Of a DNA stretch of 64,000 nucleotides, positions 16,662 to 25,924 are shown piece by piece. Below the pieces are notes generated by a model that searched no databases, had not been told where the DNA came from, and saw only the letters and a program-made list of their open reading frames with translations. Source of the stretch: Solirubrobacter sp963724195 (GTDB lineage: Bacteria > Actinomycetota > Thermoleophilia > Solirubrobacterales > Solirubrobacteraceae). Each line of letters starts with the position of its first letter. Position 1 is the first letter of the stretch. The position numbers were made by a program, and so were the translations under genes. The stretch is taken from positions 1 to 64,000 of the forward strand of contig CAVRTQ010000015.1 of assembly GCA_963724195.1 (NCBI GenBank), given 5' to 3'.

Positions 16662-17683
16662 TCCGCGCCATGGAGCACTGGGATCGCGTCCCGATTCAGG
16701 CGCAGAGCGTCGATGCGCCGCTGTCTCGGGCCGCGGTGTTCCTCGTGCTGGAGGTGGTCGACGACGCCGCGATCCGCGACGTGCTGGGCGCGGTCGGGGA
16801 CCTGGTGAAGAACGTCGGGTTCCGCGACCTCAACGGGCGACTGTCGTGCGTGGTGGGGATCGGGGCCGCGCTCTGGGACCGCCTCGCTCCGGGCGGGAGG
16901 CCTGCCGAGCTGCACCCGTTCGCAGCGGTCCATGGCCCGGTGCACAGCGCGCCGTCGACGCCCGGCGACCTGCTGTTCCACATCCGCGCGGAGCGCGAGG
17001 ACATGACGTTCGAGCTCGAGCGCCAGCTCCTCGACCTGATCGGGGACGCGGCGCGGGTGGTCGACGAGACGGTCGGCTTCCGCTACTTCGACGCGCGCGA
17101 CCTGCTCGGCTTCGTCGACGGGACCGCCAACCCGACCGGGGCGGAGCTGCCCGAGGCGGCGCTGATCGGCGACGAGGACCCGGAGTTCGCGGGCGGCAGC
17201 TACGTCGTGGTGCAGAAGTACCTGCACGACATGGCGGGGTGGGCGCGGCTCAGCGCCGAGCAGCAGGAGACGATCATCGGCCGGACCAAGCTCGACAACA
17301 TCGAGCTCGACGACGATGACGCGCCGCGCAAGTCGCACAAGACGCTGGCGACGATCGAGACGCCCGACGGCGGCGAGCTGGCGATCCTGCGCGACAACAT
17401 GCCGTTCGGCCGCCCCGGCGCCGGCGAGTTCGGCACCTACTTCATCGGCTACGCCGGCCGGCTGTGGGTGATCGAGAAGATGCTCGAGCGCATGTTCGTC
17501 GGCGAGCCGGCCGGCGCCTACGACCGGCTGCTGGACTTCTCGACGGCCGTCACCGGCACGACGTTCTTCGTGCCGACCGCCGCCCTGCTGGAGACGCTCG
17601 CCGAGCCGCCCGCAGAGGCGACACGCGCCGGCGCCGGGGGCAGCGACGCGTCGTTGGGCATCGGCTCACTGCGGGCGACTTAG
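16658..17683 (+). CDS. DyP-type heme peroxidase (class B) with encapsulin-loading tail
   Basis: 341 aa. Catalytic residues follow the RjDypB layout almost residue for residue: D154 in GFVDGT, proximal H227 in RKSHKT, R245 and N247 in LRDNMPFG, then GTYFIGYAG. The enzyme reduces H2O2 while oxidising dyes or phenolics. The extreme C-terminus after a flexible Ala/Gly linker reads SLGIGSLR (residues 332-339), the consensus peptide that docks cargo into encapsulin nanocompartments. No encapsulin gene lies beside it: upstream is YbjN-like, downstream a patatin. A second in-frame ATG at 16670 could be the true start. Confidence 0.93.
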   Translation: MIRAMEHWDRVPIQAQSVDAPLSRAAVFLVLEVVDDAAIRDVLGAVGDLVKNVGFRDLNGRLSCVVGIGAALWDRLAPGGRPAELHPFAAVHGPVHSAPSTPGDLLFHIRAEREDMTFELERQLLDLIGDAARVVDETVGFRYFDARDLLGFVDGTANPTGAELPEAALIGDEDPEFAGGSYVVVQKYLHDMAGWARLSAEQQETIIGRTKLDNIELDDDDAPRKSHKTLATIETPDGGELAILRDNMPFGRPGAGEFGTYFIGYAGRLWVIEKMLERMFVGEPAGAYDRLLDFSTAVTGTTFFVPTAALLETLAEPPAEATRAGAGGSDASLGIGSLRAT

Positions 17684-17748
17684 CGCTGGAGCGTCTTGCT
17701 GGGGCGACAGTTGTGATCCGCCACGTGTAGCGAAGCCGTCACGGGGGC

Positions 17749-19257
17749 ATGAGGGCGGGCATGCCTCAAGCCCTTCGCGTGACGCTGACGTTGTCGGGCG
17801 GGGCGTCGCTCGGCGCCTATCAGGCGGGCGCGACCGCCGCGTTGCTGGTGGCGATCGAGCACCTGCGCGACGAGCACGACATCGACGTGCGCGTGGACGC
17901 CGTCGGCGGGGCGTCCGCGGGCTCGATCGTCGCGCTCATCGCGGCCTACTCGCTGCTGGAGGGCGTCAGCGGGTGCGAGGTGTTGCACCAGGCGTGGGTC
18001 GAGCGGGTCTCGATCGACACGTTGCTGCGGCGCGGATCGCGGGGCCCGCTCTCGCTCGAGGGCGTTCGCGCGGAACTGCCGGACCTGCTGCGCAAGGCCA
18101 CGCGCGGGCCCGCGCAACCGCATCCGATCGCGCTGCACGTCGCCCTCACCGGCCTGCGCGGCCTCACCTACGAGATCCCGGGTCTGCGGCGTGACGAGCC
18201 CGTGCCCGCGGTCACCTTCGCCGACTGGCAGAACTTCGTGCTCGAGCCGGGAGGCGGGCCGGACCAGTACTTCGAGCCGCACCTGCGCTCGCCGCTCGAC
18301 GCCGTGCTCGCGTCGGCGTCGCATCCGGGAGCCTTCGCCCCGCGGGTGCTCGACCGGCGCCAGGATCGGGAGTCCTACGAGGGGCAGGGCGTCGCGAACC
18401 TGCCTCGCTCCGGGTGGCTCTGGTACACGGACGGTGGCCTCGTCCAGACCGAACCGGTGGGCCACACGTTGTCGGCCGCGCGTCGCATCGACGGCCCGGC
18501 CGATGCCCATCGGCTGAACCTGCTGATCGACCCGCGTTCGGAGGAGCCCACGGACGCCGAGCAGTGGAGCGACCGCGACAACGACGCGACGTGGGCCGGC
18601 GGGCTCACGCGCGCGCTCGCTGTGCTGCCCGAGCAGGCGCTGTATGAGGATCTGCGCCGGCTGCAGCGCGACAACCGGCGGATCGAGTGGCTCGACGATC
18701 TCGAACAGGCCGTCGACGGGCACGTGGACGCAGCGGCGGCGGACGGGCTTCGCCACGTGATCGAGCTCATGGACGCCGAGCGCGACGAGATCCGGGCGGG
18801 CGGTCCGCACGAGCGTCCCCCCGACGACGCATCGGCCGGTGCGCTGCTGCGCGGCGCGATCGAGCGGATCAGCGGGCTCGTGGACAAGCACCCGGTGGCG
18901 GTGGACGTGATCTCGCCGCTGCTGCTCGCGGCGCGCGAAGACGTCGAGCACGTCGGAGACCTGCTCGCGGGGGACATCCTCGGCGACTTCGGCGGCTTCC
19001 TGCAGGCCGACCTGCGTCGCAGCGACTTCGCGCTCGGCTACGCGAGCGTGCTGGCCTGGGCGCCCGAAGGCCTGGCCGCGTGCCAACTGCCGCAGGCGGC
19101 CGTCGACGCCGCGGTCGACGCGGTCAAAGACGCCACGCCGGAGGACTGGGAGCAGGTGCGGCGCGGCGACGCGGGCGGACGCGACCTGCCCTGGCGTGCC
19201 CGTCTGCGCCTCGCCCACTTCCTCTTGCGCATTGTGCGGTCCCTGCTGCGCGGCTGA
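17749..19257 (+). CDS. Patatin-like phospholipase
   Basis: 502 aa. The patatin domain has the oxyanion loop SGGASLGAYQAG (residues 16-27), nucleophile motif G-A-S55-A-G, and catalytic Asp in YTDGG at about residue 227. The C-terminal half is helical and unlike plant patatin, ending in an amphipathic RLRLAHFLLRIVRSLL stretch that may bind membrane. Lipid acyl hydrolase activity is expected; the substrate is unknown. It converges on the pgeF gene with only 24 bp between them. Confidence 0.88.
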   Translation: MRAGMPQALRVTLTLSGGASLGAYQAGATAALLVAIEHLRDEHDIDVRVDAVGGASAGSIVALIAAYSLLEGVSGCEVLHQAWVERVSIDTLLRRGSRGPLSLEGVRAELPDLLRKATRGPAQPHPIALHVALTGLRGLTYEIPGLRRDEPVPAVTFADWQNFVLEPGGGPDQYFEPHLRSPLDAVLASASHPGAFAPRVLDRRQDRESYEGQGVANLPRSGWLWYTDGGLVQTEPVGHTLSAARRIDGPADAHRLNLLIDPRSEEPTDAEQWSDRDNDATWAGGLTRALAVLPEQALYEDLRRLQRDNRRIEWLDDLEQAVDGHVDAAAADGLRHVIELMDAERDEIRAGGPHERPPDDASAGALLRGAIERISGLVDKHPVAVDVISPLLLAAREDVEHVGDLLAGDILGDFGGFLQADLRRSDFALGYASVLAWAPEGLAACQLPQAAVDAAVDAVKDATPEDWEQVRRGDAGGRDLPWRARLRLAHFLLRIVRSLLRG

Positions 19258-19281
19258 GCGGGGTCGACCCTCCGGCGGTGG

Positions 19282-20109
19282 TCAGGCGCGTGGCACGCGT
19301 TCCCGCAGCCGGGCGACGGTGGCGAAGCGGCCGGTGTGCGGGACGCCGTCGCCCGCCTCGAAGCGGTGCGAGTAGAACTCGTCGAGCGCGCCGACGGTCG
19401 AGATGCGCGACACCTCGACCTGCGTGACCCCGGCCGAGCGCAGGTCGTGCTCGTTCGCCGCCCACAGGTCGAACAGCGCTTTGCCGCCGCCGAGCTCGCG
19501 CAGGATCGGCGCGTCCCCGTATGCCTCGCGCGCGGCGGTGATGACGTTCTCGCCCACCTCGTAGTGCTCGGGGGCGATCGACGGTCCGATCGCCGCGACG
19601 AGCGCGGCCGGGTCGGTCCCGTACCGCTCGGTCATGGTCTCCACCGTGCGCGAGCCGATGCGCTTGACCGTCCCGCGCCAGCCGGCGTGCGCCAGTCCCA
19701 GCGCGTGATGCTCGGGGTCGTAGAGGACCACCGGCACGCAGTCGGCCATCATCACGCACAGCGGCAGGTCGGGGACGTCCGTGACGAGGGCGTCGGTGCC
19801 GCCGACGGCCTGCGTGTCGTCCTCCCGGCCCGCTCCCGCGTGCGCGGAGTCGATCACGGCGACGGTGTCCTCGTGCACCTGCTTGCACCACACCGAACGC
19901 TCGAACGGCAGCCCGAACGCGCTGAAGAACGCGCGGCGGTTGGCCACCACGGTGGCGTCGTCGTCGCCGACGTGCAGGCCGAGGTTGAGCGCGGCGTGCG
20001 GCCCCGCGCTCGCGCCGCCGAGACGGGTGGAGACGAGCGCGTCCACGCGCTCGTCGGGGATCGTCTCGAAGCGATACGCGCGGAGGGCGTCGCGGTCGTC
20101 GCGGCGCAT
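19282..20109 (-). CDS. pgeF: PgeF/YfiH multicopper-fold (laccase domain) protein
   Basis: 275 aa from ATG 20109, 4 bp after the murD2 stop. Family marks: WCKQVHEDTV with its His, MMADCVPVVLYDP with its Cys, and LAHAGWRGTVKRIG with its His, which together bind zinc at the active site. YfiH homologues act as purine nucleoside phosphorylases/adenosine deaminases, and E. coli PgeF edits peptidoglycan precursors by removing wrongly placed L-Ser from UDP-MurNAc. Sitting directly behind murL and murD2 strongly favours that precursor-proofreading role here. Confidence 0.88.
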   Translation of the reverse strand: MRRDDRDALRAYRFETIPDERVDALVSTRLGGASAGPHAALNLGLHVGDDDATVVANRRAFFSAFGLPFERSVWCKQVHEDTVAVIDSAHAGAGREDDTQAVGGTDALVTDVPDLPLCVMMADCVPVVLYDPEHHALGLAHAGWRGTVKRIGSRTVETMTERYGTDPAALVAAIGPSIAPEHYEVGENVITAAREAYGDAPILRELGGGKALFDLWAANEHDLRSAGVTQVEVSRISTVGALDEFYSHRFEAGDGVPHTGRFATVARLRERVPRA

Positions 20110-20113
20110 CCGG

Positions 20114-21407
20114 TCAGCCCTTCCGGGCCAGGTCGCGGAAATGGTCGCCGCGGGCGGCGAAGTTCTTGTGCGTGTTGAAGCTCGGCGCGGCGGGGGAGAG
20201 CAGCACGACCGTCCCCGGCACCGACAGCTCGCGCGCGTACGCGACGGCGGCCGGCAGGTCGGCGACCACCTTCGCCCGGTCGGGCGCCACGCCCGCGGCC
20301 CGTGCGGCGTCCACGAGGCGGGCGCCGGTGTCGGGCAGCCCGAGCACGACCGCGTCGCGGGCGGCCAGCACGACGCCGAGCGCGGCGTAGTCCTGCGAGC
20401 GGTCGAAGCCACCGCCGATCAGCACGATCGGCGCGTCCGGGAAGCTCTCGATCGCGAACTTCGCGGCCTCGGGTTCGGTGGAGATGCTGTCGTCGACCCA
20501 GCGCACGCCGCCGGCGTCGTGCACGATCTGCAGCCGGTGATCGAGGCCGACGAAGTCGGACAGGGCACCGGGGACGAACGGGATGCCGACCGCGTCCAGC
20601 GTGGTGAGCGCCCCGCACACGTTCAGCGCGTTGTGGCGCCCGATCAGCGGCAGGTCTGAGAGCACGACGTCCCCGCGCGCGACCGATCCGTCCTCGGTCA
20701 CGCGCCAGCCCGGCTCCACCCCGAACGTGAGCACCTCCGCTGCGCCGCGCGGTGCGGCCATGACCAGCGGCGCGGTCGCGTTCAGGACGCAGCGCCGGAC
20801 CCCGGGCAACGCCAGCAACCGCAGCTTGTCGCTCCGGTACGCCTCGACGCTCCCGTGCCAGTTCACGTGCTCGGCGTAGACGTTGCTGACCACGGCGGTC
20901 TCCGGTCCCGCCGCCAGATCGGCGATCTGGTAGCTGGAGAGCTCGATCACGGCGAGCGTGTCGTCGCCGAGCAGGTCGAGCGCGGGCGCCCCGATGTTCC
21001 CGCCGAGCCGCACGGGCACGCCGGCCTTCGCGATCAGGTGCGCGATCAGCTTCGACGTCGTCGACTTGCCCTTGGTCGCCGTCACGCCGATCACGTCGCG
21101 ACCCTCGCGCTCGGCCATCCACAGCGCGGTCGGCGTCGTGGTCTTCAGCCCTCGAAGCTCCGGCCGGTAGATCGACACGCCGGGCGAGCGCACGACCACG
21201 TCGCAGTCACGCAACGCCTCCGCGCCGGACGGCGTCCACGACGCGGGCGCCGTCGGTCAGCTCCGGCGCGTCGGCCGGCTCCTCCAGCACGACGACCGTG
21301 ATCCGCGCGCGCGGCAGCTTGTCCGCCACGTGGCGCGCGAACGAGCGCGTCTCGAGCCCCGCGCCCCAGACGCCGATCGTCTTGCCGTCAAGCGCCGAGA
21401 AGCGCAT
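20114..21407 (-). CDS. murD2: MurD2: UDP-MurNAc-L-Ala-L-Glu ligase, frameshifted near 21228
   Basis: Starts at ATG 21407 (MRFSALDGKTIGVWGAGLE), overlapping the murL 3' end by 20 nt. The frame breaks at GTCCGG (21225-21230); removing one C joins V-G-A-E-A-L-R and gives 430 aa. The ATP loop is GVTATKGKSTTSKL, with the central Mur-ligase domain (YAEHVNWHGS) and C-terminal domain (FPDAPIVLIGGGFDRS). In the known MurD2-MurL route, MurD2 adds L-Glu rather than D-Glu to UDP-MurNAc-L-Ala. I call it MurD2 and not MurD because it is paired with MurL; sequence alone would say MurD. Confidence 0.87.
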
Positions 21408-22709
21408 GCACGTCGTCGATCAGCTCGTCCGGCACGTGGTGCTCGTCGCTCAGCGTCAGGACGGCCGCGAGGTCCGCCGTGCGCGCCGTCCAGCACCTCG
21501 GCTGACCAGCCGGGCCACGACCGGCCGGTCGCGCCAGCGCTCGTCGGCGGCGAGCAGGGAGATGGCCGCGAGCGACTCCTCCTCCTCGCCCACGCACTCG
21601 AACGGCTTGTGCCCGCCGGTCGCGGTCAGCAGCGCGAAGCCCTCGTACTGGTCGAGCTCGTCCAGCATCGGCTTGTGGAAGATCGCCTCCAGCGCGGCGG
21701 GCTCCAGGTACGGCGCCAGGATGAGGAACACGAACCGGCACTTGGGGCAGTTCCCGCACCACGACGTCGCGCGCAGCGCCGGGTCGAGCCGGAAGATCGT
21801 GTTGCAGCTCGTGAACGCGGCGTGGTACTGCGCCATCCCCGCGAACGTGCGCGCGATCCCGAGCTCCGAAGCGGGGCGCAGCAGCGAGAAGACGTTCACG
21901 GGCGAGCCGGTCTCGGCCACCGCGCCGCGCAGCAACGCCTCGGCCCGCGCGCTCTTGGAGAACTGGTGGTTGACCTCGATGCCGTCGTAGACGACGTTCC
22001 CGGCCGAGGCCGACCGCTCGTTGGCCAGCGTCACCGCGTCGTAGCCGTTCAGCGCCGCGGTCAGCAGCGCCACGCACGACACGATCGCCGTGATCGGCAC
22101 GTGCCCGTTCAAGGCGCCGCTGCGGTTCAGCTCGCCGAGCAGCTCCAGCGGCAACCGCCGCTGCGCGACGACGTGCTCGACGCCCGCGACCGCCGCCGTG
22201 CGCTGCATCGCCGGGTTGTCGCGCACGGAGAACAGCGTGAAGTCCAGCCCGGAGCGACGCACGATCTCCAGCGCCACGATCGAGTCCTTGCCGCCCCCGA
22301 CCGGGACGAGCACGCGCTCGAGCGTGTGCGGCGCCGCGGTGCGGGCCTCGCCGTCACGCGGGAACACCGGCCGCGGCAGCGCCGGCAGCGCGTTGACGAC
22401 CGCGAACTCGCCCAGCCCTTCCGAGTACAGCGCCTCGAGGAAGTCCGCGGCGGCCGGACCGGGATGCGCGCCCTCGCACACCACCGCGGGCGGCGCGGCG
22501 GTCTTGTAGTACGAGACGCCCGCGACCCAGTGCAGGAGGTCCAGGATCGGCTCCACCGCGGCCAGGTCGGCGCCCTCCGGGACCGGCACCTCGAGCTCCT
22601 CGACGAACTCGTACTCGTCGTCGAGCGCGTAGTGCAGGCGAACCGTCCCGTCAGGCGACAGGGAGCGCTCGGTGAAGCGGAACGTGCGGTATTTCGAGGG
22701 GTCGAACAA
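21388..22709 (-). CDS. murL: MurL: UDP-MurNAc-L-Ala-L-Glu epimerase, frameshifted near 21477 and 21500
   Basis: Begins at TTG 22709 (FDPSKYRTFRFTERS); no ATG or GTG is in frame nearby. Recognisable features are VPVGGGKDSIVALE (PP-loop-like ATP site), TLANERSASAGNV, VNHQFSKSARAE and SWCGNCPKCRFVFL, the MurL pattern. Two extra bases near the 3' end (about 21500 and 21477) hide the tail; corrected it reads through LAAVLTLSDEHHVP to the stop at 21388, 439 aa. MurL epimerises the terminal L-Glu of UDP-MurNAc-L-Ala-L-Glu to D-Glu, replacing the MurI/MurD route. Confidence 0.87.
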
Positions 22710-22719
22710 GCCGCGGTTG

Positions 22720-22725
22720 AGGGTA
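22720..22725 (-). promoter_or_regulatory. Possible -10 box (TACCCT) for murL
   Basis: On the minus strand TACCCT ends 10 nt before the TTG at 22709. The gap to the divergent LuxR gene is only 48 bp, so both promoters must share it. Confidence 0.3.
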
Positions 22726-22757
22726 TCGGCGCCCCCGCAGTCTGAGAGAGTGGGGCG

Positions 22758-25406
22758 GTGGACAGCAGCTCGATCGTTGGGCGGGAGGCTGAGCTCGCGC
22801 TGCTCGGCGATCGCGTCGGGGCGGGACATCCGCTCGTGTTGATCGGCGCGCCGGGCATCGGCAAGACCACGCTGTGGGAAGCGGGCATCGAGGCCGCTCG
22901 CAGCCACGGCCTGCAGGTCTTGTCGGCTTCGCCTGGCGACCGCGAGGCGCAGCTGTCCTTCACGGCGCTGATCGACCTGTTCGATGGCGTCGCCGACGAC
23001 GCGCTGGCGGGTTTGCCGGGCCCACAGCGCAGCGCCCTGGACGTGGCGCTGTTGCGGCGCGAGCCGGCGGCAGAGCCCCCGGAACCGCACGCGATCGGGC
23101 TCGGGGTCCTCAACGGGCTGCGCGCGCTGGCGGCCCGGGCGCCCGTGCTGGTGGCCGTCGATGACGTGCAGTGGCTCGACCCCGCCTCAGCCACCGCGAT
23201 CTCGTTCGCGGCGCGGCGGCTCGCCACCGAGCCGGTCGGGTTCCTGCTCGCCCGGCGGCCCGGTCCGCCGTCGATGCTCGAGCAGGCGCTCGCTCGCCGT
23301 GTGCCTCAGCACCTCCAGGTCGGGCCGCTCGGCCTCGCTGCCACACGCAGCTTCCTGTCCGCGCGGCTCGGACTCAGCTTGCCCCGGCGGTTGCTGCACC
23401 GGATCGTCGAGTCCACCGAGGGCAATCCCCTGTTCGCGCTGGAGTTGGGACGGACGGTGGTCGAGCAGGGGATGCCGGAGATCGGTGCGGAGATCCCCGT
23501 GTCGGACGCGATCGCAGACCTGATGGGGATGCGCGTGGCGCGATTGCCGGCGCCGGTGCGCATGCTGTTGCTCACCGTTGCCCTGAGCGCCGACGCGCAC
23601 CTGGCCGACCTCGGCCGGGTCGCCGACCGACAGACGATCGACGAGGCCCTCGACCTCGGTGTGCTGCACGTCGACGGTGACCGCGTGCGCCCGTCGCACC
23701 CGATGCTCGCCTCCGTGGCCCGGACGCACGCACCGCACAGCGAGCGGCGGGCGGCTCACCGCGCCCTCGCTGAGTCTGCCTCCGGCGACCAGGAGCGCGC
23801 GCTCCATCTGGCGTTCGCGACCGACGGGCAGGACGCGGGCCTGGCCGCAACCGTCGCTGCGGCGGCTGCCGGCGCCTCCGCGCGTGGCGCCAGGGGCGAG
23901 GCGGTGGTGCTCGGCGAGCAGGCGCTGCGCCTGACGCCCGCCGACAGCGCCGATCGAGGTGACCGGCTGCTCGGCTTGGCGGAGTACCTGGCGCGGGCCG
24001 GCGAGCGGCAGCGGGTCACAGACCTGGTCGCGCCGGCGCTCGAGACGTTGCCGCACGGTCGTCAACGGGCACGCGCGTGGCTGCTGCTCTCCGAGGGAGG
24101 ACCCGTCGACAGCCACGCTGAGCGCGCGCGCCACTACCGCCACGCGCTGGCCGAGAGCACGGGCGACCCGGACCTGTCCGCGCACGTGCTGGCGATCCAG
24201 GCGTTCAACGACGTCATCGTCGGTGTCGAGCGTATTCGCGAGGCGGCGGCGCTCCCCGAGGACCGCCGCAACCTCCGTGTGCTGGGGTGGGCGCGCTGCC
24301 TGCGCGGGCAACCCTTCGAGGACGTGTGCGCGCGTTTTCGGGCTTCCGCGCACGGTGCCGTCCCCCTCGTCGATTCGCCGGAGCCCGTGCTGGGGCTGCG
24401 GCTCTCGTGGCGTGGCGAGATGGAACCGGCCCGGGCGACGACGACCCGGTTCCTCGCGCTCGCCGACGAGCGCGGTGAGGCGGTGTCCTACACGTGGCTG
24501 CGGCTCAACCTCTGCGGCCTCGAGCTGCGCTCCGGCCGCTGGGCCGCAGCCGCGCAATTGCTCGACGAGTGGGCGCAGTCCAGCGACCGGGCGCTGCTGA
24601 GCGAACCGGCGTATCAGTACAACCGCGCGCTACTGGCGGCCGGACGCGGGCATCCCGACGAGGTGCAGCGCTGGGCGACGCCTGCCCTGGCGGACGCCGA
24701 AGCACGCGGCTACCGGTGGCATGCGCTCGAGGCGCGCCGGGCACTCGGAACCGCGGCGCTGTTGACGCACGATCCGGCTCAGGCGGCCGACCTGCTGCGT
24801 CCGGTGTGGGCGCACACGGTGCGCGAGGGCATCGACGAGCCCGGCGCGTTCCCGGTGGCCGGCGACCTGGTCGAGGCGCTGGTGGAGCTCGGCGAGCAGT
24901 CCGAGGCGCGCGCGGTCAACGAGCGGCTGAGCGAGTTGAGCGAGCGCCAACAGCATCCGTGGGGACTGGCCACGGCCAAGCGCTGCAGCGCGAACGCCGA
25001 CGAAGCGGCCGCCGAGTTCGGTCGGCTCGGGCTTCCGTACGACCGGGCGCGCTCGCTGCTCGCACAGGGCCGGGCGCAGCGCCGGCAGCGGAAATGGCGC
25101 GCCGCCCGGGACGCACTCGAAGGCGCCGTCGCCGCGTTCGACGCGCTCGGGTCCGACGGGTGGGCCGAGCAGGCGCGCTCCGAGCTCGCGCGCGTCGGCG
25201 CACGCCGCCCACGAGCGGCCGGCGAGTTGACGCCGAGCGAGGAGCGCGTCGCGCGCCTGGCGGCCGAAGGCCGCTCCAACAAGGAGATCGCGAGGACACT
25301 CTTCGTGACGGTGCACACCGTCGAAGCGCATCTGTCGAAGGCCTACGAGAAGCTCGGCGTCCGCTCGCGCACGCAGCTCGCGGCCCGCCTCTCCGAAGGG
25401 CCCTAG
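22758..25406 (+). CDS. Large LuxR-family ATPase regulator (LAL/MalT-like)
   Basis: 882 aa, GTG start. N-terminal AAA/NB-ARC-like ATPase: Walker A GAPGIGKTT at about residue 32, Walker B LVAVDDVQWLD at about 134. A long TPR-like helical middle follows. The C-terminal LuxR helix-turn-helix is ELTPSEERVARLAAEGRSNK followed by EIARTLFVTVHTVEAHLSK. LAL regulators bind a small inducer and activate transcription. Divergent from murL and followed by a small SnoaL-like gene and a monooxygenase, which are possible targets. Confidence 0.92.
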   Translation: MDSSSIVGREAELALLGDRVGAGHPLVLIGAPGIGKTTLWEAGIEAARSHGLQVLSASPGDREAQLSFTALIDLFDGVADDALAGLPGPQRSALDVALLRREPAAEPPEPHAIGLGVLNGLRALAARAPVLVAVDDVQWLDPASATAISFAARRLATEPVGFLLARRPGPPSMLEQALARRVPQHLQVGPLGLAATRSFLSARLGLSLPRRLLHRIVESTEGNPLFALELGRTVVEQGMPEIGAEIPVSDAIADLMGMRVARLPAPVRMLLLTVALSADAHLADLGRVADRQTIDEALDLGVLHVDGDRVRPSHPMLASVARTHAPHSERRAAHRALAESASGDQERALHLAFATDGQDAGLAATVAAAAAGASARGARGEAVVLGEQALRLTPADSADRGDRLLGLAEYLARAGERQRVTDLVAPALETLPHGRQRARAWLLLSEGGPVDSHAERARHYRHALAESTGDPDLSAHVLAIQAFNDVIVGVERIREAAALPEDRRNLRVLGWARCLRGQPFEDVCARFRASAHGAVPLVDSPEPVLGLRLSWRGEMEPARATTTRFLALADERGEAVSYTWLRLNLCGLELRSGRWAAAAQLLDEWAQSSDRALLSEPAYQYNRALLAAGRGHPDEVQRWATPALADAEARGYRWHALEARRALGTAALLTHDPAQAADLLRPVWAHTVREGIDEPGAFPVAGDLVEALVELGEQSEARAVNERLSELSERQQHPWGLATAKRCSANADEAAAEFGRLGLPYDRARSLLAQGRAQRRQRKWRAARDALEGAVAAFDALGSDGWAEQARSELARVGARRPRAAGELTPSEERVARLAAEGRSNKEIARTLFVTVHTVEAHLSKAYEKLGVRSRTQLAARLSEGP

Positions 25407-25454
25407 CGCCAAAGACTGGGGGTTTCCGTCATTTCGGGCGCCCGGCGCGTGGCC

Positions 25455-25460
25455 TACGTT
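25455..25460 (+). promoter_or_regulatory. TANNNT -10 box (TACGTT) for SnoaL-like gene
   Basis: TACGTT ends 6 nt before the ATG at 25467 inside a 12-mer identical to that before the UspA gene (1053-1064). Confidence 0.5.
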
Positions 25461-25466
25461 CGCCGG

Positions 25467-25907
25467 ATGGACGACCTGCACGCGATCAACGCGCACTTCA
25501 TCGACAACTTCGTCGCCAACGACGTCGCGGCGCACGACGCGCTGTTGCACCCGAGCTTCCTCTACGTCCGCAGCGACGGCTCGCGCGTGGACCGCGCGAG
25601 CTACCTGGAGGGGTGGGCCACCGGCTTCGACCCTGAAGTCATCGTCTACTGGGATGTCCGCGACGAGCTGATCACCGTGGTCGGCGACGTCGCGCTCGTG
25701 CGGTCGACCAACAAGGAGACCGTTCGCCACGGCGGTGAAGAGGTCACGTCGATGTCGACCTACACGGACACGTACGTCCGTGAGCACGGACGCTGGCTCT
25801 GCGTCCAGGCGCAGATCACCCCGGTCGCCCAAGCGAACGAGCCGGCGGACGACACGATCATCTCGGTCTGGATAAAGGGCGTCCGCCAGGAGTTGGCCAA
25901 TGCGTGA
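25467..25907 (+). CDS. SnoaL/DUF4440-like (NTF2-fold) protein
   Basis: 146 aa. Cone-shaped NTF2 fold: HAINAHFIDNFVANDVAAHDALLHPSF helix with the LHPSF turn, then DRASYLEGW, VRDELITVVGDVALVRSTNK and YTDTYVREHGRWLCVQAQIT, the W-x-C/V-x-A-Q ending common to DUF4440 proteins. Members are ketosteroid-isomerase-like enzymes or ligand binders; no catalytic residue can be assigned. ATG 25467 is preferred over a GTG 18 nt upstream because the -10 box fits it. Confidence 0.8.
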   Translation: MDDLHAINAHFIDNFVANDVAAHDALLHPSFLYVRSDGSRVDRASYLEGWATGFDPEVIVYWDVRDELITVVGDVALVRSTNKETVRHGGEEVTSMSTYTDTYVREHGRWLCVQAQITPVAQANEPADDTIISVWIKGVRQELANA

Positions 25908-25910
25908 AGC

Positions 25911-25916
25911 TATCAT
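25911..25916 (+). promoter_or_regulatory. TANNNT -10 box (TATCAT) for luciferase-like monooxygenase
   Basis: TATCAT ends 8 nt before the ATG at 25925, in a small AT-rich patch, with no ribosome site. Confidence 0.4.
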
Positions 25917-25924
25917 CTATTTCG

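Noticed and set aside
22758..25406. STAND-type antiphage NTPase (Avs-like)
   Set aside because: The C-terminal LuxR helix-turn-helix makes it a LAL transcription regulator; no effector nuclease, protease or TIR domain. The same applies to 45562-48309.
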